Shown: positions 21,663-31,599 of the stretch, in pieces
How positions within the stretch are numbered: position 1 is the stretch's first letter
Layout: every line of letters begins with the position of its first letter
DNA from: Lasiosphaeria ovina
Taxonomy: Eukaryota > Ascomycota > Sordariomycetes > Sordariales > Lasiosphaeriaceae
Assembly (NCBI GenBank): GCA_033439765.1
Contig: JAULSN010000006.1
Location: 2,108,001 to 2,172,000, forward strand
DNA: 64,000 bases
Direction: 5' to 3'
The notes under the pieces: model-generated
What the model was told of the DNA's origin: nothing
What the model saw: the letters and a program-made list of their open reading frames with translations, nothing else
Databases searched by the model: none
Translations under genes and position numbers: made by a program

Positions 21663-22794
21663 ATGACCGCCCCTATTACATCTCCCATCTTTGTCACCGG
21701 CGCTAGCGGCTTCATCGGCTCGCAGGTCGTGCTGGACGCGCTGCAAGCCGGCCACCGGCTGCGTCTGTCCGTGCGGCGGGAATCGCAGATCGGCGAGCTC
21801 CAGCAACGGTTCGCCGCGCACGCCAGCCAGCTCGAGTTTGTCGTCGTGGCCGACCTCGGCGACAGCGCCGCGCTGAGGGCGGCCCTCGCCGACGACGTCG
21901 AGTACGTGATCCACATCGCCTCGCCCATGCCGGGCGGCGGCGACGACTTCCAGATCGGCTACCTCCGCCCCGCCGTGCAGGGCACCGAGGCCATGCTGGA
22001 TGCTGCCGAGGCCGCGCCCGCCGTCAAGCGCCTCGTCATCATGTCGTCCCTGCTGGCGCTGCTGCCCGTCGGCGCCACGCGCGTGCCGGCGTACGAGATT
22101 AAGGGTAATTTTTGTCTCATCCCTTTGAGTCTTTGACGCTGGCAACTTTGGTTTTGACTAACATTTTCTCCTTCTCCCCCAAAAAGCCGGGTCCAACCTC
22201 TCCATCCCCGTAGATAAGGACATGGTCTTCCCCCCCGGCCCAGCTGGCCACGGACTCAAGTACTGCGCATCGAAGGTTCTGGCACACCGGGCGACGCTGG
22301 AATGGAGAGCGGCGCACCAGCCGCGCTTTACGCTCGTGACGGTGCACCCGACATTCGTCGGCGGCCGCGACATGGCGCAGACGGACGCGGCAGCGCCGCG
22401 CGGCGCGACGGCGTTCCTGCTCAACTCCTTGGCGACGCCGCCGCCCGGCGGGCCCGTCGTGCCTGCGTCCCTGGTCGACGTGCGCGACGTCAGCCTGGGC
22501 GTGCTGCGCAGCCTGGACCTGAAGGTGGATGTTTCCTCTGGCGCCGTCACCGAGGCCCTCATGCCCGGCGAGCCGACGACCTGGGACGCCATCACGGACT
22601 TCGTCAGGGCCGAGTATCCCCAGATCGAGGTCAAGCTGCAGGGCCCGTTCGACGCCCCGTTCACGGCCGACGGCGGCCGCATCCAGCAGGAGCTCGGGAT
22701 CAAGAAGTGGCGGCCTATGGAGGAGATTGTGTCGAGCATTCTGGACCAGCAGCTCGAGTTGCGGGCTGCTGCGGCTGCGGGTGGTGTTCATTAA
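21663..22794 (+). CDS. NAD(P)-dependent reductase, dihydroflavonol-4-reductase-like extended SDR
   Basis: Two exons, 21663-22104 and 22187-22794, give 349 aa. The Rossmann glycine motif VTGASGFIGS is at residues 11-20. HIASP is the usual loop after the fourth strand, and YCASKVLAHR carries the catalytic Tyr-x-x-x-Lys pair of short-chain dehydrogenases. VHPTFVGGRD and the C-terminal GIKKWRPMEE block match fungal ketoreductase or dihydroflavonol-reductase-like proteins (Gre2 relatives), which reduce aldehydes or ketones. The 82-nt intron (GTAATT, GACTAAC, AAG) is phase 1; joining gives EIKAGSNLSIPVDKD. No signal peptide, so cytosolic. Substrate cannot be told. A TATA-like element lies 119 bp upstream. 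Confidence 0.87.
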
Positions 22795-23707
22795 GGAGGC
22801 AAGGGGGTGTTTGAGGTGGATAGATAGATCTATCTGTCAATCACAATTCGCTGTTGTGTTGCTTGACGGGAGTTGTCAAATGTATAGTTAAAATCTGGTT
22901 CAGGCTGCAAGTGGTCGACTTGCAAGTGTCGCATATTTTGTATTTGTGCCTGTAACTACGCGGTATTTTATGCGTGAAGACTTACTGCGGTCACTGTCTG
23001 TTCGGACATGAATCCCCTCATACCCAGGTGCGCCTCAATCCAGACGAGAGCGAAGAAGAGCCTATGAGCACTCAGATTCACAATACTCGCCCATGAGGTT
23101 GATAATTAGAGCCTGATAGAGAGAATAAAAGCCATCAGTATAGGACAACTCGAACTTGGGTCATTCGATTAGAACTAAGGGGTTAAGGTTCTTGGGTTTA
23201 ATTAACATCGAATTCGCAAATACATCAGAGGTTGGTGCACTGGCATCTCAGACTGCCCTGCACATGGCCCGTATCGGGCTGTTACTGCGCCTCCACAACC
23301 TGCACTGCGATAATTAATGCGAAGCGTTGGCTTGCACGTGACGGTTTCGAATTAGCAGAATGCAACATTCTTTTGGCGACAGCAGTTCCCGTGACGTTGA
23401 GTGGGTGGCAGGAAGGCACGTAATGTAACGCCTTCACCACCGTCGCTCGCAGCTCTGCCCCTCAATCGTTTCATGGCAAACACCGCGCCAGACATCAATC
23501 TGCTCTGGCTGTCCGCCAGCTCCTCGTCAGCCATCTGACCCGCGCTTCTTCTGCAGTTTCTGCTATCCTCTTCCTTTCAAGGTCTTCGAACTCTTGTTGT
23601 CTTTCCTGCTGGCTGTCCAGCCACGTGCGCTAACTTGCTTTCTTGTGGGTAGCAGATATTTACTAGACGACCTTTTCGAGCCTTTTTGTCTCCAATATTC
23701 CCCCACC
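22795..23707. other. Intergenic upstream of the PNP-NACHT-ankyrin gene
   Basis: About 910 bp. The first part is A/T-rich 3' sequence. The last 200 bp are C/T-rich and look like a 5' leader. No gene seen. Confidence 0.5.
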
Positions 23708-26700
23708 ATGGCTACCCATCCCATTCCCGACAACCGCCACGAGTTCGAAATCGCCGTAGTGTGTGCGTTGGCCCGCGAATACAATGCCGTCTATCGTCTC
23801 GTCGACCAGGTCTGGGACAAAGACTATGGGAGGGCCGATGGAGACCTGAACACGTACACGACCGGGCGCATTGGAAGCTTTGACGTCGTCTTGGTCCGTC
23901 TCTCGGGCATGGGCAAAAGAATTGCCGCATCTGCCGCTGCAAGCCTTCGATCCAGCTATCCGGGACTGACGCTCGTCCTTCTGACGGGCATCTGCGGCGG
24001 TGTGCCCCTCACCAAGACGGGCGGAGCGGTTCTGCTTGGTGATGTGGTTATCAGCAACGCCGTCGTCCAGTACGACCTGGCTAGGCGGTACCCGGACGCC
24101 TCCGCTACCAAAGATTCAGCCGAAGACCGCCTTAGCAAGCCCAATAAGAATATCCTTAACTTTGTCGCTCTGCTCGAGACAGAAGCTGAGCTCGAGCGAC
24201 TGAGGCAGAGAACCGCTTTTTTCTTGCAAGAGATGCAAAGCAGCAGCGAGGCCCAAACTTGGGGTGGAGCCTCATACGAGTACCCCGGAGCCGCACAAGA
24301 CAGATTGTTTGAAGCCAGCTACCCCCACAAGCACCAGATCCCTCCCATGCAATGCGATTGCGCAGATTGGCGCAAAGTCTCAGACCCGGTTTGTGATGAT
24401 TCCCGCAACCTATCCTGCGGCCAAGTAGGATGTGATGGCCGTTTTCTCGTGCGGCGGGAGCGTGTCGTTATGAATCTGCAGCTGGAGCGTGAAGGGCGTG
24501 GCAAGGAGGCACAGGTACCTTCAATCTTCGTCGGGTGCGTCGGATCGGCCGACACAGTGTTGAAGTCGGGCGAGGATCGCGATCGAATTGCCAAGCGTCA
24601 TGACATTGTGGCCTTTGAGATGGAAAGCGCCGGCGTTTGGGAAGAGCTGCCATGCATCATGGTCAAGGGCGTCTGCGACTACGCCGACAGCCACAAGAAC
24701 AAGTCGTGGCAGGACTTTGCTGCGGCCACGGCGGCGTGTGCGATGAAGGCGCTGCTGGAACGATATCCCCGGACGACGAACAGGCCACAGATTAGGGGGG
24801 ACGAAACCAACGACCTCCTCGAGCGCCTCTCTACCCTGCGGAACGAGGACCACAAGAACAGAAACCCGATCCGGGTCAACGGGACTTGCGAGTGGTTCAC
24901 CAACCACCCCCTTTTTCGGGGCTGGCAGGAGAAAACATTTGGCCTACTTTGGGTATCCGCAGATCCAGGATGTGGGAAATCGGTACTGGCACGGTACTTG
25001 ATTGATGACATCCTCACCCCTTCCAGTATCAGAACGACCTGTTACTTCTTCTTCAAGGCCGATTCCGAGGAACAAAAGACCCTCGAGAGTGCCTTGCGCT
25101 GTATCCTGCGTCAGCTCTTTCGCCAACGACCTGCCCTTCTCTCACCCAAGACCATTGACATGCTGAAAGGCGGTGAGGAGTTTTGGACTTCTCGACAATT
25201 CTGGGATATTCTCCTTGAGGTCACTAGCGGCCCCAACAGCGGCGAGATCATCTGCATTTTGGATGCCCTCGACGAATGCAACGGTGGGCAGTCTGAACTG
25301 GTAGAGTGGTTGGGCGAGCTTTACAAGTCCGAGCCAAGCAACTCGAGTATAAAGTTCCTCATAACCAGCCGGCCATACTTCCACATTCGGCGGGGCTTCC
25401 AAGATCTCGAGGACCGCCAGCCGACAATTCATCTTAGTGGTGAAAACCAAGCCGAGGCCGACATGATTTCACATGAGATCGAGATTGTTATCCGAAAACG
25501 AGCCGAAAACCTCGGCAAAAAGCTCAAACTCGAGGACGATGACAGCCAGCTCCTAGCAAACGAGCTCATTGCTGTCAAAAACCGAACATATCTCTGGGTT
25601 CATCTGGTGTTTGAGGTCATGAAGAAACACGTTCCTCTTACGCAGGGCGACCTTCTTACCAAGATACGCAGCCTCCCAAACACGGTCGAAGCTGCATATG
25701 ACAAGATCCTTCGCAGCAGTCCGGACAGGGCCCAGGCCGAGAAACTTCTACACATTATTGTTGCAGCAAGGCGGCCACTCTCTCTTCGGGAAGTTGCTAC
25801 AGCACTGGCTATCGGGGATGGCCACAAATCACGACGCGACATCAAGTTCATCTCGGAGAATCAATTCCATGAAACCGTCAGAGACATTTGCGGTCTTTTT
25901 GTGTCGGTTATAGACTCAAGACTCTACCTGCTCCACCAAACGGCAAGAGAGTTCTTGATTCGGCCTCCTTCTCCTCAGCCAAGCACACTCGAATGGCAAT
26001 ACTCGCTCTGTCCCACAGAATCCCACCATATCCTCTCAGAGATATGCATCCGGTACCTTCTCTTGGATAATTTTGCGGGGCCAGCTAAGCACGAAAATCC
26101 CGAAACCCTCGACAACGAAAGGTCATGCATGTTTCTAGACTATTCTGCAAAGAACTGGGTGGCCCATTTCCGCCAAACAGGAAAAAGGAGTGGCAGAAGC
26201 ACAGTGTCTACGGCGCACCAGCTTTGTGCGGACTCCAATAGATTCTCAATTTGGCTCGCAGTGTATTGGACAACGACGGCATATCAGATACCACGGTATT
26301 CAGATACTTCGGAGGCATTTACACCCTTGATGGTTGCGTCGTACTTTGGGCTGGATGAAGTTGTCCGCCAGTTGTGCAAAGCGAAAGACGTAGGCCTTGA
26401 CGACCTAGATATAACCTACCATCGATCCGCCCTATCATGGGCGAGTGAGAACGGACACGACTCTGTCGTGGAGTTGATTCTTGGTCGAATACCAAAGGTT
26501 AAGATTACCCTAGGATTACCAACAGTTGTGAACATGAAGGATTCACGCAGGCGATCGCCTTTATGGTATGCCGCGGTGAATGGGCATGATAAAATCGTCG
26601 GCATATTACTCGAAAACGGCGCAAAGATCAACTCCAAGGACGACTATGGCCAAACGCCCCTATCATGGGCAGAACACAATAGACACTACCCTGTCATGGA

Positions 26701-27442
26701 ACTTCTGCGAAAGAAAGGGGCCAAGCTGGAATCGAAAGAGAAAGACCTGGAGTTGAAAGATGAACGGGGCCGCACGCAGCTATGCAGAGCTGCTTTCGAG
26801 GGCGACCAGGCCGCTGTAAGGCTGCTTCTGGACAAAGGTGCCAATATCGAAGCAAAAGATGATTGGGCTATAACACCGCTAGCTATGGCTAATAAATACG
26901 GCCATGAGGATACTGTGAAGCAGCTTCTCGATAAAGGCGCCAACTTTGAAGCAAAGGATGAAAAGGGCAGGACACCACTAATAGTGGCTTCTTGGAGTGG
27001 CTTTGATACTAGTATAAAGCTGCTTCTCGATAAGGGCGCCAACCTCGAAGCAAAGGATAATAAGGGCAGGACACCACTAATAGTGGCTTCTTGGAGTGGC
27101 TTCGATACTAGTGTAAAGCTGCTCCTCGATAAGGGCGCCAACCTCGAAGCAAAGGATGACGAGGGCAGGACGCCACTAATTCTGGCTTCTATGAGCCGGA
27201 ACTGGCCTACTATAAAGCTGCTTCTCGATAAGGGCGCCAACTTTGAAGCAAAGGATAATAAGGGCAGGACACCATTAATAGTGGCTGCTTGGAGTGGCTT
27301 CGATACTAGTATAACGCTGCTTCTCGATAGGGGCGCCGATATCGGGGCAAGGGATCGCGAGGGCATGACAGCACTTGACCGGGCTCGTCAATTTGGCTGC
27401 GAAGGCGTTATATGGCTATTGGAGAACTACGTACCTAAGTAG
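23708..27442 (+). CDS. PNP-NACHT-ankyrin NLR-like receptor (STAND NTPase)
   Basis: Single exon, 1,244 aa, starting at an ATG in the context CCACCATGG. Residues about 10-345 form a purine/uridine phosphorylase-like domain (LLTGICGGV, then FEMESAGVWEELPCIMVKG), a common N-terminal effector domain of fungal NLRs. A NACHT NTPase follows, with P-loop DPGCGKS at 419-425 and Walker B ILDALDE near 517-523. The C-terminal part (about 870-1240) holds ankyrin repeats. The last four units are almost identical 33-residue modules. Fungal NLRs of this architecture are thought to act in non-self recognition and heterokaryon incompatibility; that role is inferred. A Cys-rich insertion (near 215-265) interrupts the PNP-like domain. 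Upstream frame to 23594 has no ATG. Confidence 0.93.
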   Translation: MATHPIPDNRHEFEIAVVCALAREYNAVYRLVDQVWDKDYGRADGDLNTYTTGRIGSFDVVLVRLSGMGKRIAASAAASLRSSYPGLTLVLLTGICGGVPLTKTGGAVLLGDVVISNAVVQYDLARRYPDASATKDSAEDRLSKPNKNILNFVALLETEAELERLRQRTAFFLQEMQSSSEAQTWGGASYEYPGAAQDRLFEASYPHKHQIPPMQCDCADWRKVSDPVCDDSRNLSCGQVGCDGRFLVRRERVVMNLQLEREGRGKEAQVPSIFVGCVGSADTVLKSGEDRDRIAKRHDIVAFEMESAGVWEELPCIMVKGVCDYADSHKNKSWQDFAAATAACAMKALLERYPRTTNRPQIRGDETNDLLERLSTLRNEDHKNRNPIRVNGTCEWFTNHPLFRGWQEKTFGLLWVSADPGCGKSVLARYLIDDILTPSSIRTTCYFFFKADSEEQKTLESALRCILRQLFRQRPALLSPKTIDMLKGGEEFWTSRQFWDILLEVTSGPNSGEIICILDALDECNGGQSELVEWLGELYKSEPSNSSIKFLITSRPYFHIRRGFQDLEDRQPTIHLSGENQAEADMISHEIEIVIRKRAENLGKKLKLEDDDSQLLANELIAVKNRTYLWVHLVFEVMKKHVPLTQGDLLTKIRSLPNTVEAAYDKILRSSPDRAQAEKLLHIIVAARRPLSLREVATALAIGDGHKSRRDIKFISENQFHETVRDICGLFVSVIDSRLYLLHQTAREFLIRPPSPQPSTLEWQYSLCPTESHHILSEICIRYLLLDNFAGPAKHENPETLDNERSCMFLDYSAKNWVAHFRQTGKRSGRSTVSTAHQLCADSNRFSIWLAVYWTTTAYQIPRYSDTSEAFTPLMVASYFGLDEVVRQLCKAKDVGLDDLDITYHRSALSWASENGHDSVVELILGRIPKVKITLGLPTVVNMKDSRRRSPLWYAAVNGHDKIVGILLENGAKINSKDDYGQTPLSWAEHNRHYPVMELLRKKGAKLESKEKDLELKDERGRTQLCRAAFEGDQAAVRLLLDKGANIEAKDDWAITPLAMANKYGHEDTVKQLLDKGANFEAKDEKGRTPLIVASWSGFDTSIKLLLDKGANLEAKDNKGRTPLIVASWSGFDTSVKLLLDKGANLEAKDDEGRTPLILASMSRNWPTIKLLLDKGANFEAKDNKGRTPLIVAAWSGFDTSITLLLDRGADIGARDREGMTALDRARQFGCEGVIWLLENYVPK
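26930..27325 (+). repeat. Four 99-bp ankyrin-coding tandem repeats
   Basis: Units start at 26930, 27029, 27128 and 27227, exactly 99 bp apart; a partial fifth begins at 27326. Units 1, 2 and 4 are very similar at DNA level, sharing GGCAGGACACCA and TGGAGTGGCTT blocks. Unit 3 differs most (ASMSRNWPT instead of ASWSGFDTS). Each codes for LLLDKGA(N)-x-EAKD plus GRTPLI. Such near-identity points to recent duplication or gene conversion. Confidence 0.93.
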
Positions 27443-28055
27443 TTGGATAATGTCTATCGGCTTTTGGACCGTTTAGGTATGCTTTTAGAGCATGGGTTTA
27501 GACGTCTAATTTCTGTATTTTGGATTGCTCTCCGGTCTGCGGGAACTTGCAGGATTGCATAAGGATGGAGCTTACATACTTACCTGTATAGTCACCCCCG
27601 ACAACGTTTTTTTGGCCAAATCCGTATTAGACTTGAAACCTGAGCAGGAGCTGAGGCGCACTGAGCATCGCCCTGAGCCGAGCTGAGTCCCAGGGATGTC
27701 GCGGCTATACTTGCCGTGTCCAAAAACTGATCCCAGTTTTGGGACACTAGCCCATAACTTCCGGTTTTTTTTACGGTACAATTAGCTGCCATTATCAAAC
27801 CAAGTAGAACCACCATTTGTATTCAAACTGAGAATTAATATGTAAAAACTTGTCTATATTCCTCTTTTTAAAAAAGACGGAACTCTATAAATATTATTTT
27901 TATGAAACATCTAAATAGCTTAAATCCTTATAATTTAGGAAGTTCGCAAAATAATTAGAAACTTTACAATTAATAGCTTAAATGTCCGATACCTAAAATT
28001 AATATCTTACTCCTTAGTGGTCGAATATATTATAGGATTAGTCGTATAAGGTGCT
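27443..28055. other. AT-rich intergenic DNA
   Basis: About 610 bp after the NLR gene. 27830-28060 is strongly AT-rich and has no open frame, as in RIP-mutated repeat remnants. One hairpin is listed separately. Confidence 0.5.
27716..27747. repeat. 14-bp imperfect inverted repeat
   Basis: GTGTCCAAAAACTG and CAGTTTTGGGACAC flank a 4-nt loop, with one mismatched pair. It could be a terminal piece of a small DNA transposon or a chance hairpin. Confidence 0.4.
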
Positions 28056-28744
28056 TCATGTAATAGGTGTTGGCTTACGGGTTGATCCAGATTCAGATTC
28101 AGGTGGTTGATGCAGCACTATAAGGCTGCGGTATCGGTCTCCGCTACGAAAATGATGTGTCAGAGTTGGAAAATTCGCTCGATGGAAAGCCATCTTGATT
28201 GCGCGGAGAAGTCGACGCTTGGTTCGCTCAGGCCAGGTCTAGGGGAAATGAATGTCAACAACGTGGAAGCAACTGGGCGAAGGTAAAGATATAGAGATCA
28301 AGTGATCAAACTCACGGTGTAATAGCTGACAACAATATCCACAGGGGCCTGATTCACGACGCCAATATCATATCTGACTGCGATTAAATGTTGTGCATAT
28401 GCGGCAACGTAGGGGAGAAAGTCTCCAGATACTTGCTCGGGTGGTCTGTAACGGAGATCATGAGATAGTTGGGCAGTAGTGAAATACACCAGCTCTGAAA
28501 TCTTCTCGAGTGCACGGTGACGTTCTAGAGGCTGCTCGAGACGCTCCCGTAGACTGGTGAGGATGTTGTCATCCTCAATCTCGTAGCCCCATTGCTCGTA
28601 TCCTCGCGGGCTAATTTCATACGAGATTTTGTTTGGGACCCTCACGGAATGGTCTTTTGGCCAATTCTTGATGGTCATTATCGAGGATATTGCGTCGGCT
28701 CTGCTATCCAAGTCGGCTGGCCGGTGCCCGAAGTGATGGGCCAC
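28056..28744 (-). pseudogene. Hsp70-like (fungal HSPA12-type) gene relic
   Basis: Minus strand. The frame from 28744 to 28316 reads NWPKDHSVRVPNKISYE, then WGYEIEDD and PVDIVVSYYT, resembling the start of the nucleotide-binding domain of the divergent fungal Hsp70-like proteins. A 77-nt intron (GTGAGT...CTAG) then leads to TWPERTKRRLLRAIKMAF at 28238, which also fits. After that the frame leaves the family and stops at 28056. The N-terminal phosphate-binding strand (DFGTT type) cannot be found upstream, where a TGA lies at about 28769-28771. So both ends of the ATPase are missing. Match is by remembered family pattern; moderate confidence. Confidence 0.45.
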
Positions 28745-29850
28745 GGCTTGTTTCCAAAACGTAAACGATCAATATCTGGTGAAAGTAAAGATGAATGAAA
28801 TACTATCCGAGCATCTTTACGATGGCTAAGATTTCCTCGTAGCACCTCGGGTGTCCGCAATCAAAGATAGTAAACACGCCGGTATCCTGCGGACCAAACT
28901 TTACGGCAGTGGTGAGTGCAGCTTCTGGTGCCGAATTCTGACAGAGACCAGGCGGAATGGTTAAAGATGAGGACGTGCCAAATTTAGGAGCTATTCAAGG
29001 ACTCTCTGCTCACCTCCATTTGAACTTCTGAGCCCATACTGACTCAGTATCGGAAATTGTAGTCAACGATATCAAGTGTGTTAGATCTTGGTCGACAAGG
29101 ACCAAGCCTTATGGCTGCGCGTAAAGTGTGCGTGGCGACAATCGATCACAGGTCTCAATGGGCCGTCGATATCGTGGTCGCTCACATTATCAACGCATTG
29201 GAGCGGGGAGACATCTAGTTTTGGTGCGGCTGAAAGCTCGAGCTTGGGGGAAGTCGTTAGGTGAACGCACTGGTTCAGCTGCAACAACGCGTGCAACTCG
29301 ATTTAGTTGAGCCTCTCAAGTTCTAGTTACGACTCCCTCGCCGAGTCAACTCCACCAATCCACCCCATCCTGTCATCATATCTAATGTGACCTCTCACCT
29401 AACCCGAGCCATCGCAGCCACTACTACTTCCCTCGCCCCCTGCTCCCAATCATCCCAACACAAACCCAACATAACCGTATCCCTCCGAATTTGCGTCTCG
29501 GGACTACCTAACGGTAGCTCGCGTCCATTTCCGACCTTGGTCTTTGCGCCTAGCGTATTACGCAAGACAAAATGCTACCTCAGCACCCCCTCGCGACGGA
29601 ATTCTATACGCTCGGCAATACGGATAGACGCCGGGTCAGGCGTCTATCTAATACGCAGTTCTAACGTAGAGTAATTCATTACGCCAAGTAGGATGGTCGA
29701 TGAACGAGACTTATGCCGATAGCGCCGAATTATACGCAATAAGCATTACTAAGGGCGAGTGGAGCTGAACTAATTTCAAACGCCTTTCTGATTATATCTT
29801 GCAAGCATTCTCGTTTCATCACCGTTACTAACAGAAGTCTTTTTTTCCAG
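28745..29850. other. Decayed intergenic DNA
   Basis: About 1.1 kb with short frames on both strands and no recognisable domain. On the minus strand near 28800-28910 a frame reading TAVKFGPQDTGVFTIFDCGH is coding-like but I cannot assign it. 29380-29700 has many scattered stops and TA-rich codons, as in old transposon copies. Confidence 0.4.
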
Positions 29851-30493
29851 GCGGCTACCTAGGCGTCTACTGCAGCCATGCCTACGCGCACAGCACGGCT
29901 GAAGGCGCCAGAACGCTCCCCTCCGTGCTCAAGGGCTCCGACATGGCCGTGTTCGCCGTGTTCAGAGCGCTGGGCCTCTCCGTCAAAGTGCGCGCCGTCC
30001 TGGACGACGACGACAAGTCCATCTACGACGACAACATGTACGTGTACGATCCGGAAACGGACACGCATGTTCCCGAGCGTAGCCCGACGGCGAACCGCGT
30101 TGGCAAGAGGCTTGGTCAAGTTCTCATCACAGCCGCCGGCGGCTACAGCGAGTCCGGCTGGCCCGACGTCTGGGAAGACTGGCCGCACAAGGATATGGAG
30201 ATCAACTGGCTGACGGAGCGGCCGGATCATAAGAATCTCGAGATTGTGCATATGACGGTAAGTCACTTAACTTGTCTCTGTCTCTTCTATCTCTGTCTCT
30301 TCTGTCTCTCTCTCGATCTCCTCAGTCCACAGATCACTCTTTGTGGATATGAGTATAATTCTGTGCTGACCGTGAGTGCTTCGTTCCTAATTATTAACAG
30401 TACGGAAACGACGCTGGAATCAGCGACATCTACTCCAATGCCGCCTTATTGGTGAAGATTCCGTCATCAGCTCGTCGCAGCGAACGGGAGTGA
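29851..30493 (+). pseudogene. 3' fragment of a large fungal protein, possibly 2OG-Fe(II) oxygenase family
   Basis: Starts directly after a good 3' splice site (poly-T then CCAG, with ACTAAC branch at about 29827), so upstream exons once existed. The frame reads YLGVYCSHAYAHS, VLKGSDMAVFAVFRALGL and VYDPETDTH. It crosses a 143-nt intron (GTAAGT at 30258, TTAACAG ending at 30400) into YGNDAGISDIYSNAALLV, then stops at 30493. The blocks LKGSDM and YGN-A-ALLV recall the C-terminal region of large fungal prolyl-hydroxylase-like proteins. No matching upstream exon is visible; 5' DNA looks decayed, so the gene is truncated. Family call is tentative. Confidence 0.4.
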
Positions 30494-31501
30494 ACAGGCA
30501 GATTTGAAATATGGACCGCTTACTTACACCCTGGCAGTGGGGGTGTTTTGGGTGTCTCCTCTTGTTGATTTTCTTTGTATTACGGATGCGAATTGAGTAG
30601 CCTAGGAAGAGTAATATAGGAGACACATTCAGACGAACTAGTTTCCCGACGAGACAATAAGTCGTCACATAGTTTCAGCAAGTAAATCATTATTTTACTT
30701 GAGCTCGTCCTTAGGTGTCCACTTTATCGTGTCTGAACAGCCTTCTATTTTGGGACCGCGCCGCTTTTGACCGTCACAGCCTTTTAGCGAAGAAGTTAGT
30801 TGTCTATTACTGTGTTTTAGATTCGGCCTGATTCTTTCCGACCAGCTGCGCCGCTTTGTCAGTACGGGCAGTATGGGTGGACAGGTAATTTTAGGACGGT
30901 GTCTCCACATTGGATATAAACCTTGAGCGGCATCGTTTGTAGAATCAAACCATTATTTGTTTGTTGGTTTGGTACTGGTGACAGGGGTGGAGCAAGAGGT
31001 TCAGCTCATTGAAACTGAAGCACGAAGACAACATTCAAAACCAGAAGGTTAGAAAAGATAGAAAGGCAAAGCGGAATGAGTTGAACAAAGTAGTTCTAAT
31101 TTATTTGACTGGTGGTTGCGTTGTAAACTTGAAAGAATACCAGCTGTCAGTACCGAGCTAACAAACACACCAGGGTTGGAGTGTAGGAGCGGATGGCAGG
31201 GATGGGTTGCTATCTACGGGTGGCCCTCTGGAAAAAATACAATCTGTTTGGAGCAGAAGACCATAGAAAAGTCATGGGCTAGACCCTAGAGTGGATAATG
31301 TGGAGTGATCCATTCCAGCAGTGTTTTATACCTAGATAAGGAGATGGCTACATCAGACTATACCGAGGCTTGAAACTAGTCGAACCGTCGGTCTTGTCAA
31401 CCGGGTGGATTTTTCACTAACACCCTGGTATTCTAAATTCGCGATAGCACTATCTATCATATATAAAAAGCCACTCCTCACTACCTAGGTTGTAGTAGGT
31501 A
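30494..31501. other. Intergenic DNA left of the Fot1-like element
   Basis: About 1 kb of AT-moderate DNA without a supported gene. Near 30700-30910 a weak inverted resemblance (CGTCCT...TGTCCAC on both sides) hints at a decayed small DNA element, but the match is poor. Confidence 0.4.
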
Positions 31502-31550
31502 ACGTGCGTGATAAGCGAGTGCACTAGATAAGCGAGTGCACCACTTTCTA
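31502..31550 (+). repeat. Left terminal inverted repeat of the Fot1-like element
   Basis: Pairs with 33314-33362. Contains GATAAGCGAGTGCAC twice; one mismatch to the partner over the first 46 bp. Confidence 0.9.
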
Positions 31551-31599
31551 CCACCCGACTACATCTATTCTCAATTATAATACAACCATACTAAGAAAT

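Noticed and set aside
30695..30910. Possible MITE
   Set aside because: The two ends share only short blocks (CGTCCT and TGTCCAC) with different spacing, and no target duplication was found.
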